Below, one piece after another: positions 25,639-35,000 of a DNA stretch of 64,000 nucleotides (its first letter is position 1; each line of letters begins with the position of its first letter). The DNA lies in the NCBI GenBank assembly GCA_016278515.1, contig JADQBR010000032.1:1-64000 (forward strand), read 5' to 3'. The notes beneath the pieces are model-generated. The model saw nothing but the letters and a program-made list of their open reading frames with translations, was not told the DNA's origin and made no database searches. Made by a program: the position numbers and the translations under genes. Source of the stretch: Bacillota bacterium (lineage in GTDB: Bacteria; Bacillota; JADQBR01).

Positions 25639-25995
25639 CTATTTTATTATTTGTATATTATTGGGAAACAATTCGCGCATTTTTGGAAGACCGTGTTTTA
25701 TTATTCCTTCCTTCTCAGGTGAAATAAATAAAGAAATCGGGTAACCGCGACCCTCGACTGGTTCAATGACTAACTCTCCAGGATGCAGCTTCATTTCTTT
25801 TATATTTTCAAGCATATATTTTTCACAAGCAATGGACAACCATCTTTTGCGTAATATGTAAACTGCCTGATTAGTAATAACTATTGCGGACTTATGGGAT
25901 AATTGAAGAGAAATTTTTGTCAGTTCATGCATAGAAACTTCTTTGTTAAAACGTTGTTTAAATTTAGGTGATAGTTGCTCCAGCAGTTCCAGCAT
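25639..25995 (-). CDS. Hypothetical protein, possible PH-like domain
   Basis: A 118-residue soluble protein with a strong AAGGAGG ribosome site. The layout of a short helix, then a beta-rich part (SAIVITNQAVYILRKRWLSIACEKYMLENI) resembles bacterial PH-like folds found in membrane-associated proteins, but there is no clear family match. Convergent to minC and not in an obvious operon. Function unknown. Confidence 0.5.
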   Translation of the reverse strand: MLELLEQLSPKFKQRFNKEVSMHELTKISLQLSHKSAIVITNQAVYILRKRWLSIACEKYMLENIKEMKLHPGELVIEPVEGRGYPISLFISPEKEGIIKHGLPKMRELFPNNIQIIK

Positions 25996-26078
25996 TACGC
26001 AACCTCCTTAATAACTTTCTTTTAGATTTAAGATTCCAGGTTGAGACCGAATTTCCTGCAAGGTTCGGCTTTAAAACG

Positions 26079-26102
26079 GAAAAAGCCCATTCGGGCTTTT
26101 TC
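26079..26102 (-). terminator. Terminator of the carboxyltransferase gene
   Basis: GAAAAAGCCC / GGGCTTTTTC form a 10-bp perfect stem with a 4-base loop that overlaps the end of the gene. The minus-strand tail is GTTTTAAAG. Confidence 0.8.
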
Positions 26103-27514
26103 TAAATTGGATGATATGCTGATTGTCCATTTTTCGGACCTTCCTGTGCTATTTGAAAGTCAGTCTTTGTCTCTCTTGATAGACGTTCCTCCAAAAACTT
26201 TTCTGCAACCTGAGGGAAGATAGCATAGGAGATCACATCCTCTTCGCTTTCCATATATTGACCAATTTCTTTTCTTGCTTTTTCCAGTTCCGGTTCCAAC
26301 TGATCTGCAGGCCGCCCCCCGATAGGTTGTTCGTCACCAATTATTTTCTTGCGTATTTCAGGGTCCACTGGAGCCGGCGGACGACCGTAAAGCCCCTTCA
26401 TATAATTTTTCACTTCATTTGTAACCATTTTGTAACGCTCTCCGGCTAAAACATTTAGCAACGCCTGAGAACCAACAATTTGGCTGGATGGAGTAACTAA
26501 CGGCGGATAACCAAAGTCCTTCCTGACTCTTGGCACCTCTTCAAGTACTTGAGACAGTTTATCTAACGCATTCTGTTGAGCTAATTGAGAGTAAAAGTTG
26601 GAAAGCATGCCCCCCGGTATTTGATATAACAACACGTTTGCATCTACCGTATTTCCTGCCACATCAAATTGTTTATATTCGCCTCTTACAGCCTTGAAAT
26701 ATTCTGCAATCTCAGATAGCGAATCCAGGTCAAGACCAGTATCCCAAGAGGTCCCTTTTAGTGTCGCAACCATTGGTTCCGTGGCCGGTTGAGACGTTCC
26801 CATAGACAATGTTGATATTGCCGTATCAATAGCATCTACCCCAGCCTCTACAGCCTTTAAGTACGTCATAGAAGCCATTCCGCTGGTATAATGACAATGC
26901 AGTTGAACAGGTATGTTCAATTCAGATTTCAATCTTTTGACCAGATCATATCCGTGCATAGGCGTTAATATGCCAGCCATGTCCTTAATACAAAGAGAAT
27001 CTGATCCAGCCTCTTGAAGCTCTAAAGCCTTCTCCACATAATGATCTATGTTATGAACAGGACTGGTAGTATAGGAAATTGTTCCTTGAACATGTCCGCC
27101 CACAGCTTTGGCAACTTCAATAGCCTTCTTCATGTTTCGTACGTCATTAAGTGCGTCAAAGATACGAAAAATATCAATACCGTTTTCTTTGGATTTAGTT
27201 ATGAATGCTTCAACAAGGTCATCCGCATAGTGGCGGTAACCAACCAAGTTCTGCCCTCTCAACAGCATTTGAAGCTTAGTATTCTTCAGTGCTTTACGCA
27301 ATTCACGCAAGCGTTCCCAGGGATCTTCATTAAGAAAACGCATACAACTGTCAAATGTCGCCCCACCCCAAACTTCCATAGAGTGAAACCCTACTTTATC
27401 CATTTTCTCTGCAATAGGCAGCATATGTTCAATACGCATTCTCGTTGCGAACAATGATTGATGCGCATCGCGAAAAGTAGTATCGGTAATACCCACCTTT
27501 TTTTGTTGAGACAT
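26102..27514 (-). CDS. Pyruvate carboxylase subunit B-type / oxaloacetate decarboxylase alpha carboxyltransferase
   Basis: A 470-residue carboxyltransferase moving CO2 between carboxybiotin and pyruvate/oxaloacetate. Signatures: ITDTTFRDAHQSLFATRMR (metal-binding Asp), EVWGGATFDSCMRFLNEDPWERLR, MLLRGQNLVGYRHY and QLHCHYTSGMA (metal His pair). The domain matches the pyruvate-carboxylase/oxaloacetate-decarboxylase alpha carboxyltransferase plus conserved C-terminal domain; no biotinyl-Lys domain (AMKM motif) is seen, so biotin carrier and carboxylase must be encoded elsewhere. The in-frame GTG at 27526 is part of the ribosome site GGAGGTGAT, so ATG 27514 is the start. Single gene, terminator follows. 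Confidence 0.9.
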   Translation of the reverse strand: MSQQKKVGITDTTFRDAHQSLFATRMRIEHMLPIAEKMDKVGFHSMEVWGGATFDSCMRFLNEDPWERLRELRKALKNTKLQMLLRGQNLVGYRHYADDLVEAFITKSKENGIDIFRIFDALNDVRNMKKAIEVAKAVGGHVQGTISYTTSPVHNIDHYVEKALELQEAGSDSLCIKDMAGILTPMHGYDLVKRLKSELNIPVQLHCHYTSGMASMTYLKAVEAGVDAIDTAISTLSMGTSQPATEPMVATLKGTSWDTGLDLDSLSEIAEYFKAVRGEYKQFDVAGNTVDANVLLYQIPGGMLSNFYSQLAQQNALDKLSQVLEEVPRVRKDFGYPPLVTPSSQIVGSQALLNVLAGERYKMVTNEVKNYMKGLYGRPPAPVDPEIRKKIIGDEQPIGGRPADQLEPELEKARKEIGQYMESEEDVISYAIFPQVAEKFLEERLSRETKTDFQIAQEGPKNGQSAYHPI

Positions 27515-27539
27515 AAGCTTAATCACCTCCGAAAGATTT

Positions 27540-27640
27540 AATATTTAGTTGGTTAGTTGGTTAGCCAAAAGTGGTTAGGGTTTGGAATCTTTTCACTGTC
27601 CCACTTTCCAACCTTCCAACTTTCCAACTTTTTTTTACTA
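27540..27640. repeat. Short tandem GTTGGAAA / TTAGTTGG repeats in the leader
   Basis: The intergenic region holds TTAGTTGGTTAGTTGGTTAG and, further on, TTTCCAACCTTCCAACTT with another copy. On the minus strand this places two or three GTTGGAAA-like units near a matching run of CCAAC, so pairing between them is possible. Length and number are small; the role, if any, is unknown. Confidence 0.35.
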
Positions 27641-27765
27641 ACTTATATATAATATTCCAGACTACTTATCTAGTTACCTTCTTCCTATATCTATGAATCT
27701 AATATTCATGGATATTACCGAAAGAAATACTAGTAAGGAGAATACCAGGATTATTTAAAGGCCTG

Positions 27766-29508
27766 CTAAAGCACCTTAGTAACCCCTTTATAGACTAATC
27801 CCCTGATGCTGTCAACAGTAATCATATTGCCATCAGTAAGTTTTTCCATAACGTCTTCGACTCCCACTATCACCGGCAGATGTAAACTAAGACCAACAAT
27901 TGCGGCATGGGAAGTCAGTCCACCTTCTTCGGTAATCACTGCAGCAGCTTTCCCCATAGCCGGCACGTAATCACTATATGTACTTAACGCTACTAAAATA
28001 TCGCCTTCCTCAACTTTATCCATCGCTTCTGTTCCCGATCCGACAATCCTAACTGTACCCGTTGCTACATAATCTCCAATACCGGTCCCTTGTGCAAGTA
28101 TTTCACCAACTACATGTATCTTGACTAGGTTAGTAGTTCCTGCAACTCCTACTGGCAAACCTGCAGTAATAACCACCATATCTCCATGCATTATTAGTTT
28201 TTTGCCTAAAGCAGCAGTAACAGCGGCGCTAATCATATCATCTGTGCCGACACTTTCGGCCACTTTCACGGACGTAACTCCCCATACTAGAGATAACCTT
28301 CTTAAAACCCTAACGTGAGGGCTGGCTGCAATAATCGGCACCTGGGGACGATACTTAGACACCATTCTTGCGGTAGACCCAGACTCCGTCGGGGTAATAA
28401 TTGCCGCAGTATTCAATTCTCTTGATATGGTACTGCTTGCATGGCTGATTGAGTCTGTAACGGATGGAATGAACCTGGCATACCTTTGTTGAACTTTTTC
28501 CTTAAAATCTACCGCCTGTTCAGTCCTATTGGCAATTTTGTCCATCATTACAACCGATTCTACCGGATACTTTCCCGCCGCAGTCTCACCAGACAACATA
28601 ATGGCGTCGGTTCCATCAAAAATAGCATTAGCAACATCACTTGCCTCAGCCCTGGTAGGTCGCGGGTTACTGATCATAGAATCCAGCATTTGAGTTGCAG
28701 TTATTACCGGTTTACCTGCCTTATTACATTTTCTAATAATTTCTTTTTGGACTAAGGGTACCTCTTCCGAGGGAATCTCCACTCCTAAGTCCCCTCTGGC
28801 CACCATAATGCCGTCCGCGACCTGTAATATTTCATCAATATTATTAACGGCAGCCTGAGTTTCAATTTTTGCAATAATGCTAATATCCGCATCCTTTTCT
28901 TCAAGAATACGTCTAATTTCCAAAATATCAGCAGCACGACGTATAAATGATGCTGCAATAAAATCTACTTTTTGTTCTATGCCAAATCTTATATCTGCAA
29001 CATCTTTATCAGTCACCGGCGGCAGTTCTAGCAATACTCCCGGAACATTCACCCCTTTGTTACTTTTAAGAATCCCTCCGTTTAATACCCGACACTTAAT
29101 TCCATCCTGCTGAATCCCTTCAACTTCCAAGCCAATTAATCCGTCATCCAAGAGTATTTGAGTTCCGACTTCAACATCACCAGACAATCCTGAATATGTT
29201 ATTGGTATTATTCCAGGGCCAGACCCATTGGAGAGCATAACCTCCATACCCTTCTCCAAATTCATTTCGCCCTGCAGGAGCTCACCTACTCTAACTTCAG
29301 GTCCCTTAGTATCCAGCATAATGCCTATGTATTTGTCATTTTTTACAGCGACTTGCTTTATTTTGTCAATGCGTTGGCCATGTTCCTCGTAAGTACCATG
29401 AGAAAAGTTCAACCGTGCTACATCTAGTCCATTCTCGACTAACTGGTTTAGTAAATTCTCGTTATCACTGGCGGGTCCTATAGTAGCAACAATCTTAGTA
29501 TGACGCAT
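27766..29508 (-). CDS. pyk: Pyruvate kinase
   Basis: Makes ATP and pyruvate from phosphoenolpyruvate and ADP; cytosolic, last step of glycolysis. The 580 residues include RHTKIVATIGPASD, the active-site strand MVARGDLGVEIP, the nucleotide/K+ region GETAAGKYPVE, and the extra C-terminal PEP-utiliser-like domain (GGLTSHAAIVG) typical of Bacillus-type enzymes about 585 long. It follows pfkA by 36 bases, so a pfkA-pyk operon as in Bacillus is likely. Start ATG has GGGGAG upstream. Confidence 0.97.
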   Translation of the reverse strand: MRHTKIVATIGPASDNENLLNQLVENGLDVARLNFSHGTYEEHGQRIDKIKQVAVKNDKYIGIMLDTKGPEVRVGELLQGEMNLEKGMEVMLSNGSGPGIIPITYSGLSGDVEVGTQILLDDGLIGLEVEGIQQDGIKCRVLNGGILKSNKGVNVPGVLLELPPVTDKDVADIRFGIEQKVDFIAASFIRRAADILEIRRILEEKDADISIIAKIETQAAVNNIDEILQVADGIMVARGDLGVEIPSEEVPLVQKEIIRKCNKAGKPVITATQMLDSMISNPRPTRAEASDVANAIFDGTDAIMLSGETAAGKYPVESVVMMDKIANRTEQAVDFKEKVQQRYARFIPSVTDSISHASSTISRELNTAAIITPTESGSTARMVSKYRPQVPIIAASPHVRVLRRLSLVWGVTSVKVAESVGTDDMISAAVTAALGKKLIMHGDMVVITAGLPVGVAGTTNLVKIHVVGEILAQGTGIGDYVATGTVRIVGSGTEAMDKVEEGDILVALSTYSDYVPAMGKAAAVITEEGGLTSHAAIVGLSLHLPVIVGVEDVMEKLTDGNMITVDSIRGLVYKGVTKVL

Positions 29509-29544
29509 ATTATCTCCCCTTTTTATAACCCAAATCTTGAACTA

Positions 29545-30504
29545 TTAAATAGATAGTATTCCTGCCAATTGATACATCTTTTGGTCCAAACCTTTTGTCT
29601 GTCTTAATGCAAAGTCTATATCGAAATCTTTGATTTGCCCATCTACTAAGCCAACCATTCGATTACTCTTACCCTCCAATAAGTTAAACACTGCTTCAGC
29701 ACCCATTCTACTTGCTAATATTCTGTCGAATGCAGTGGGTGTTCCTCCTCTTTGAATATGCCCCAGAATAGTGACTTTTGTTTTTAACCCATAGGTATTC
29801 TCCAACTGTTTGCTTATATCCATAGCACTGCCTACGCCTTCGGCTGAAACGATAATATTATGTAACTTGCCCCGTTCTCTACCTCGCCTTACCTTTTTGA
29901 CAATATTCTCTAAACAAAAAGGTTCTTCAGGAACCAACACAGTCTCTGCTCCGCCTGCCAAACCTGACTCTAAAGCAATATAGCCACAGTGTCGACCCAT
30001 CACCTCCACCAACCATACCCGTTGGTGGGATGTTGCTGTATCACGGATTTTATTAATAGCCTCAACTACGGTATTAATTGCTGTATCAAAACCTATTGTT
30101 GATTGAGTACATGGAATATCATTGTCTATTGTCCCTGGTACCCCGATTACCTGAATACCCATTTTTGCTAAGTAACTAGCACCAGCAAAAGAACCGTCCC
30201 CTCCAATTACCACTAGGCCTTCCACTCCATGAGACACGAGGTTACCATAAGCTTTCTCTCGCCCTTTAGGAGTCCTAAATTCTTCACTTCTAGCGGTTAA
30301 TAGTTTAGTACCACCGCGGTGAATAATATCACCCACTGAACTAGCATCCATAATCTTAAATTTATTTTCTATTAATCCTTGGTATCCTTGGATGACTCCA
30401 TATACCTGAAGGTTTTTATAAATCCCAGTTCTTACTACGGCCCTAATAGCCGCATTCATTCCAGGCGCATCACCGCCGCTGGTAAGGACAGCTATGGTCT
30501 TCAT
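29545..30504 (-). CDS. pfkA: ATP-dependent 6-phosphofructokinase
   Basis: Phosphorylates fructose 6-phosphate to fructose 1,6-bisphosphate, the committed step of glycolysis. The 319 residues are standard for the bacterial enzyme: TSGGDAPGMNAAIRAV, GGDGSF (ATP site), VPGTIDNDI with the catalytic Asp, and EVMGRHCGYIAL. The ATG at 30504 is chosen because GGAGGAGGACTCGTC lies just before it and the protein then has the exact family length. Second gene before pyk in a coaD-mtrB-unknown-pfkA-pyk order. Confidence 0.97.
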   Translation of the reverse strand: MKTIAVLTSGGDAPGMNAAIRAVVRTGIYKNLQVYGVIQGYQGLIENKFKIMDASSVGDIIHRGGTKLLTARSEEFRTPKGREKAYGNLVSHGVEGLVVIGGDGSFAGASYLAKMGIQVIGVPGTIDNDIPCTQSTIGFDTAINTVVEAINKIRDTATSHQRVWLVEVMGRHCGYIALESGLAGGAETVLVPEEPFCLENIVKKVRRGRERGKLHNIIVSAEGVGSAMDISKQLENTYGLKTKVTILGHIQRGGTPTAFDRILASRMGAEAVFNLLEGKSNRMVGLVDGQIKDFDIDFALRQTKGLDQKMYQLAGILSI

Positions 30505-30534
30505 GACGAGTCCTCCTCCAAACATATATTAGAA

Positions 30535-30723
30535 CTATTCATTAATAATTTCGCTGGCCTCTTCTGCCTCAGTTTCGGGAACCAGTACCTCAACAGCCTT
30601 AGCCTCTTCAAGGGAAACCGAACCTACAACCCTTAACGTAACCAATAACCCTTCTTTAGAAAGCTTATCTTTTAATTGCTCTGCTACTAATGCATTGGGT
30701 GCAATGTACACAACCGTCCACAT
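30535..30723 (-). CDS. Small conserved protein, DUF2007-like
   Basis: A 62-residue soluble protein starting MWTVVYIAPNALVAEQLKDKLSKEG, with an alpha/beta pattern similar to small DUF2007-type putative signal-transducing proteins. ATG 30723 is used because AAGGAGG precedes it; the upstream extension is unsupported. It sits between mtrB and pfkA, so it is probably made with the glycolytic genes. Function unknown. Confidence 0.6.
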   Translation of the reverse strand: MWTVVYIAPNALVAEQLKDKLSKEGLLVTLRVVGSVSLEEAKAVEVLVPETEAEEASEIINE

Positions 30724-30823
30724 AAAATGAAAGCCTCCTTCTAATTTAACGGACAGTTTCAAAGGAGAGTCCGAAAAGTCACCAACTAAATATTAAAGCA
30801 TTTTTCAAACCCCGCACTTTAAT

Positions 30824-31051
30824 TTATTCGCCAGTTTCTATTTGACCATGTTTAGTAAATACTTTCGCCCGGCCACGAATTTTAATAGCTGAGGTGTGCT
30901 CAGTAAACTGTGCTATCATCACTTCACCCTTGTCCAACTTTTCCGTATGATGAAACTTAGTATCCTGACCCCTAGTCAACCCGAATAAGGTAACCCCGTT
31001 CTCCAATGCCTTAACGACAATGTAGTCACTTAGAAAATCTTTTGATTCCAT
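30824..31051 (-). CDS. mtrB: Trp RNA-binding attenuation protein (TRAP)
   Basis: A 75-residue subunit of the 11-mer ring that binds tryptophan and then RNA with GAG/UAG triplets, shutting down trp and folate gene expression. The whole sequence aligns with Bacillus [35 protein letters not shown] and [17 protein letters not shown]-contact residues equivalent to Lys37, Lys56 and Arg58 are present (here 38, 57, 59), as are the Thr and His of the tryptophan pocket. It follows coaD by 38 bases instead of the mtrAB arrangement of Bacillus. A likely target is the pabABC leader at 62246-62305. Confidence 0.96.
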   Translation of the reverse strand: MESKDFLSDYIVVKALENGVTLFGLTRGQDTKFHHTEKLDKGEVMIAQFTEHTSAIKIRGRAKVFTKHGQIETGE

Positions 31052-31089
31052 CTTCTCACCTCATTTATATACTTTATTTTTTCAAACGT

Positions 31090-31581
31090 TTATGTGCAAT
31101 CTTGTTGCGGGTATTTTCCTTTCAGTGCCTCTTTAACATTCTCTGGCACAAGACCACTGATGCAGCCGCCCAATGAAGCAGTCTGCTTTACGATACTTGA
31201 ACTAAGAAAAGAATAGTCTGAATCAGTCATTAAAAATATTGTCTCCACATCTCCGGCTAATTTCTTATTCATTAGGGACATTTGAAATTCATATTCAAAA
31301 TCAGAAATAGCGCGCAATCCTCTAATAATGATACTTGCATCATTGTTTTTGACGAAATTCACCAACAAACCTTTAAAAGGCAGTACCTCTACGTTTGCGA
31401 TATCCTTGGTAACCTTTCTTAACAATTCAGTACGCTGTTCTAGAGTAAACAAATTATTCTTATAGTTATCTACCGCCACAGCAATGACAACTCTATCAAA
31501 CAAGTTTACAGACCGTTTAATAATATCCAAGTGCCCATTGGTAATAGGATCAAAAGTCCCTGGGTAAACAGCAGTGGACAA
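31090..31581 (-). CDS. coaD: Phosphopantetheine adenylyltransferase
   Basis: Fourth step of coenzyme A synthesis: 4'-phosphopantetheine plus ATP to dephospho-CoA. The 163 residues have the nucleotidyltransferase motif AVYPGTFDPITNGHLDII (H in TNGH binds ATP), RGLRAISDFEYEFQM and SSSIVKQTASLGG, all standard. A TTG start is used (GGAGG about 8 bases before). First gene of the short string with mtrB, the DUF2007-like gene, pfkA and pyk. Confidence 0.96.
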   Translation of the reverse strand: MSTAVYPGTFDPITNGHLDIIKRSVNLFDRVVIAVAVDNYKNNLFTLEQRTELLRKVTKDIANVEVLPFKGLLVNFVKNNDASIIIRGLRAISDFEYEFQMSLMNKKLAGDVETIFLMTDSDYSFLSSSIVKQTASLGGCISGLVPENVKEALKGKYPQQDCT

Positions 31582-31684
31582 AGCTTATTCCTCCTTTTAG
31601 CCTTATTCCCTGTGTTATTTCCACTAAAAACAAGCAAATCCTTCATTAAAGCAGAACAAATTGCTAATTTTAGGCTAACTATAA

Positions 31685-31840
31685 GAACTTGTTCAGAAAG
31701 TGCATCGTAGCAGGAGCAAGAAGTTCAAGGCCCGAAGGCTGTGTGACGCGGAGCGTACATGTGGCGTACGTGAGCATTCTCACAGACTGAGAACGCAGAA
31801 ATTCGCCGCTCACCTGCGGTGGACTTTTTGAACATCCTCT
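31685..31840. repeat. Dispersed palindromic repeat, copy B
   Basis: A 156-base element bounded by near-perfect terminal inverted repeats (GTTCAGAAAG / CTTTTTGAAC) with internal complementary blocks (AGCGTACATGTGGCGTACGT, TGTGTGACGC / CTCACAGACTG). No coding frame. Its terminal sequence AGAGGATGTTnnAA recurs at 10802-10816 and 37372-37386 and a diverged copy is at 15858-15990. Looks like a MITE- or REP-type repeat. Confidence 0.6.
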
Positions 31841-31856
31841 ATATTAAATTAAAAAA

Positions 31857-31878
31857 GGCACCTTGTTCCCCAGGTGCC
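31857..31878 (-). terminator. Terminator after dnaE
   Basis: GGCACCT / AGGTGCC stem with an 8-base loop; on the minus strand a TTTTTTAATTT tail follows. It lies about 120 bases past the dnaE stop. Confidence 0.75.
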
Positions 31879-32001
31879 ATGCAGACATCATTTTTTTTGA
31901 CTCCTCTGCCAATATTTTTCGCATTGAATAAAAAAATATACTAGAGTTTACCGATTTTTACTCTTTTGCTATAGTTATGCAGAAATATAAAAAGAGGTGA
32001 A

Positions 32002-35000
32002 TTATCCGGCTACCAATTTTACGCTGTCTTTACCGCAGATTTCTTTTAGGCTTTCAATCAGTTTCTCATTAAGGTCCACCCACAATGTTTGATCTGCCAG
32101 GACAGTTTTATCCGCTTCAGGAAAGTAAAAATATATTGGTATACTACCTTGGTAGCTGCCTAGGAGATTCTTTATTTTCTCCAATTTATTTCGTTGGGCC
32201 AAATCATTACTCAGTTTAAGATATAACTTGTAATCATTCTCTTCCGGTACCCAGGAAATTTTGTCTGCAAATATCTTTAATTGATCTTCATTATTGGAAA
32301 GCTTCCCTCTTAACAACACAACTTTGTCTTCTTCTAGCATATTATTCAAACGCATATAGGCTCGAGGGAATACCAATGTTTCAATCACACCGGTTGTATC
32401 TTCCAAATTAATGTAGGCCATGGCTTCTCCTCGCCGGGTAATAGTACGACGAATAGAGTTTATAATTCCCCCAATTATCACCGGCGCCCCGTCATCAGAA
32501 GCTGCCAATTGAGCAATGGAATGGGAAGTATTCTTTTCTAAATATTTATGATAAGAGGAAACCGGGTGCCCGCTGACATAAAACCCAAGAATTTGTTTTT
32601 CCATTGCCAGCATTTCTTTTGCGGAAAACTCGGGCAATTGAGGCATCTGTTCGGTTTGGTAAGAAACCTGTTCCCTAGTGTCCACCAAATCCATTAAAGA
32701 CACCTGACCTTGCAGACGATCTTTATGGTACTGCTGTGCGGCATTAAGACATTTATCCAGCATAGCCAACAGCTGCGCCCTATTTGCTCCTAAAGAACCA
32801 AATGCGCCACATTTAATTAAACTCTCCAGCACTCTCCTGTTCACCTGTCTCAAATCTACCCGATTGCAAAAGTCGGACAACGAGATGAATTCGCCGCCAG
32901 CACGCGCCTCAATAATGGATTCAATAGCTCCTCTGCCCACGTTCTTCACCGCAGCCAAACCGAAGCGAATACTATCTCCCACAACTGTAAAGTCCATACG
33001 GCTTTCATTTACGTCAGGCGGTAAAATTTCAATTCTCATCCTGCGACATTCATCAATATAAAGCGGCACTTTATCCGGATTATTCATAATACTGGAGATC
33101 AATGCACACATAAATTCCACCGGATAATGCGCTTTTAAATATGCAGTTTGGTAAGCCACCAGAGCATACGCGGCAGAGTGGGACTTATTGAAACCGTACC
33201 CTGCAAAATACTCCATTAAATCAAATACTTTAGGTGCAATATCAGAAGGTATTTTGTTAATAGCAGCACCCTGGATAAATTTTTCCCTCAGACCTGCGAT
33301 TACTTCCGGTTTTTTCTTGCCCATGGCACGACGAAGCAAATCGGCCTCTCCTAACGAGAACCCAGCTAAAGTACTAGCAATATGCATTACTTGTTCCTGG
33401 TAAAGAATTACCCCATAGGTCTCTTTTAAAATTGGCTCTAAATCTTCATGCAAATACGTCGCCTGAGTTTTACCATGTTTTCGACTAATGAAGTCTTCTA
33501 CCATTCCACTGCCCAACGGACCTGGTCTGTATAACGCCACTAAAGCGATAATATCTCGGAATTGTTCTGGCTTAAGATTTTTCAATATCGTTCTCATTCC
33601 TGAACTTTCCAGTTGAAAAACACCCACAGTATCCCCACGGCCCAGCAAAGAATACGTCTTTTTGTCATTCAGCAATAATTGACTAAGATTAAGGTCTGTA
33701 TCTATATTTTCATTAATCAGGGACAGACAATGATCGATAACTGTTAATGTACGCAGGCCGAGGATGTCCATTTTTAATAGGCCCAACTCTTCCACAATAT
33801 GCATAGGAAATTGGGTAGTTACTGCTCCATCCGAAGTTGATTGCAGGGGAACATATTCCGTTAGTTCTTCCTTAGCAATCACTAATCCCGCCGCATGGGT
33901 TGACGCATGCCTGGGCATCCCTTCCAGCGCCTTTGCCATATCCATTAGTTCTCTTATTTGCTCTTCATTCTCGTATCGTTCTTTTAATTCTGTGGAGATT
34001 TTTAGCGCTCGTTCCAACGTAATACCTAATTCGGTAGGCACTAATTTAGCAACCTTATCCACCTCACCAGGTGTCATGCCAAGTGCTCGTCCCACATCCC
34101 TTACTGCAGCCTTTGCCGCCATAGTTCCAAAAGTAATAATCTGTGCAACATGGTCATGCCCGTATTTTTCACCAACATAGTCAATGATTTCTCCTCGACG
34201 TTCATAACAAAAATCAATGTCCACATCTGGCATATTTACTCGTTCGGGATTTAAAAACCGTTCAAACAGCAAATCATATTCCAGAGGGTCAATATCTGTA
34301 ATGCCTAAACAGTATGCTACTAAGCTGCCTGCGGCAGAGCCCCGGCCCGGACCCACTAAGATACTTTTCTTCCTAGCAAAGTTGATCAAGTCCCATACAA
34401 TCAGGAAATAACCCGAATAACCCATTTTTTTAATTATGTAGAGCTCATGTTTCAAACGTTGTTGATGTGTCTCCTGTACATCTCGATAGCGACGAGCCAG
34501 CCCTTCAGTGCAGAGAAGAGAGAGATAGCTGTCTAAGTCGAACTCCCGGGGAACTTCATAATGGGGTAAGTGTAAATTACCAAAATTGAACTCCACATTA
34601 CAACGTCCAGCGATGGTTAATGTATTATCCATCGCCTCCTGATATTCGCCAAATAACAGCTCCATTTCTTCCCGGCTTTTTAGGTAAAACTCTTTAGAAC
34701 CAAAATCCATGCGATTGGGATCATCTAAAGTCTTACCCGTCTGGATACATAGCAGGATTTCATGAATGCGACTATCATCAGGCATCACATAGTGCACATC
34801 GTTAGTCGAAACCAAGCCAATATCCAATTCTCTGCTTAGTTCAATTAGTCCATTATTGACACCGGCCTGTCCTTCCAATCCGTGGTCCTGTAATTCCAAA
34901 TAGAACCTGTCTTGATCAAATATTTCGGAATATTCTCGAGCCGCCTGCCGGGCTAAATCATATTGACTATTAAGTAGATAAGAAGGTATCTCCCCTGCAA

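Larger units (their letters stand above)
31582..32001. other. Intergenic region between dnaE and coaD
   Basis: A 420-base gap. It holds the repeat copy at 31685-31840 and the dnaE terminator at 31857-31878, plus T-rich stretches near 31890-31970. No gene was found in it. Confidence 0.55.
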
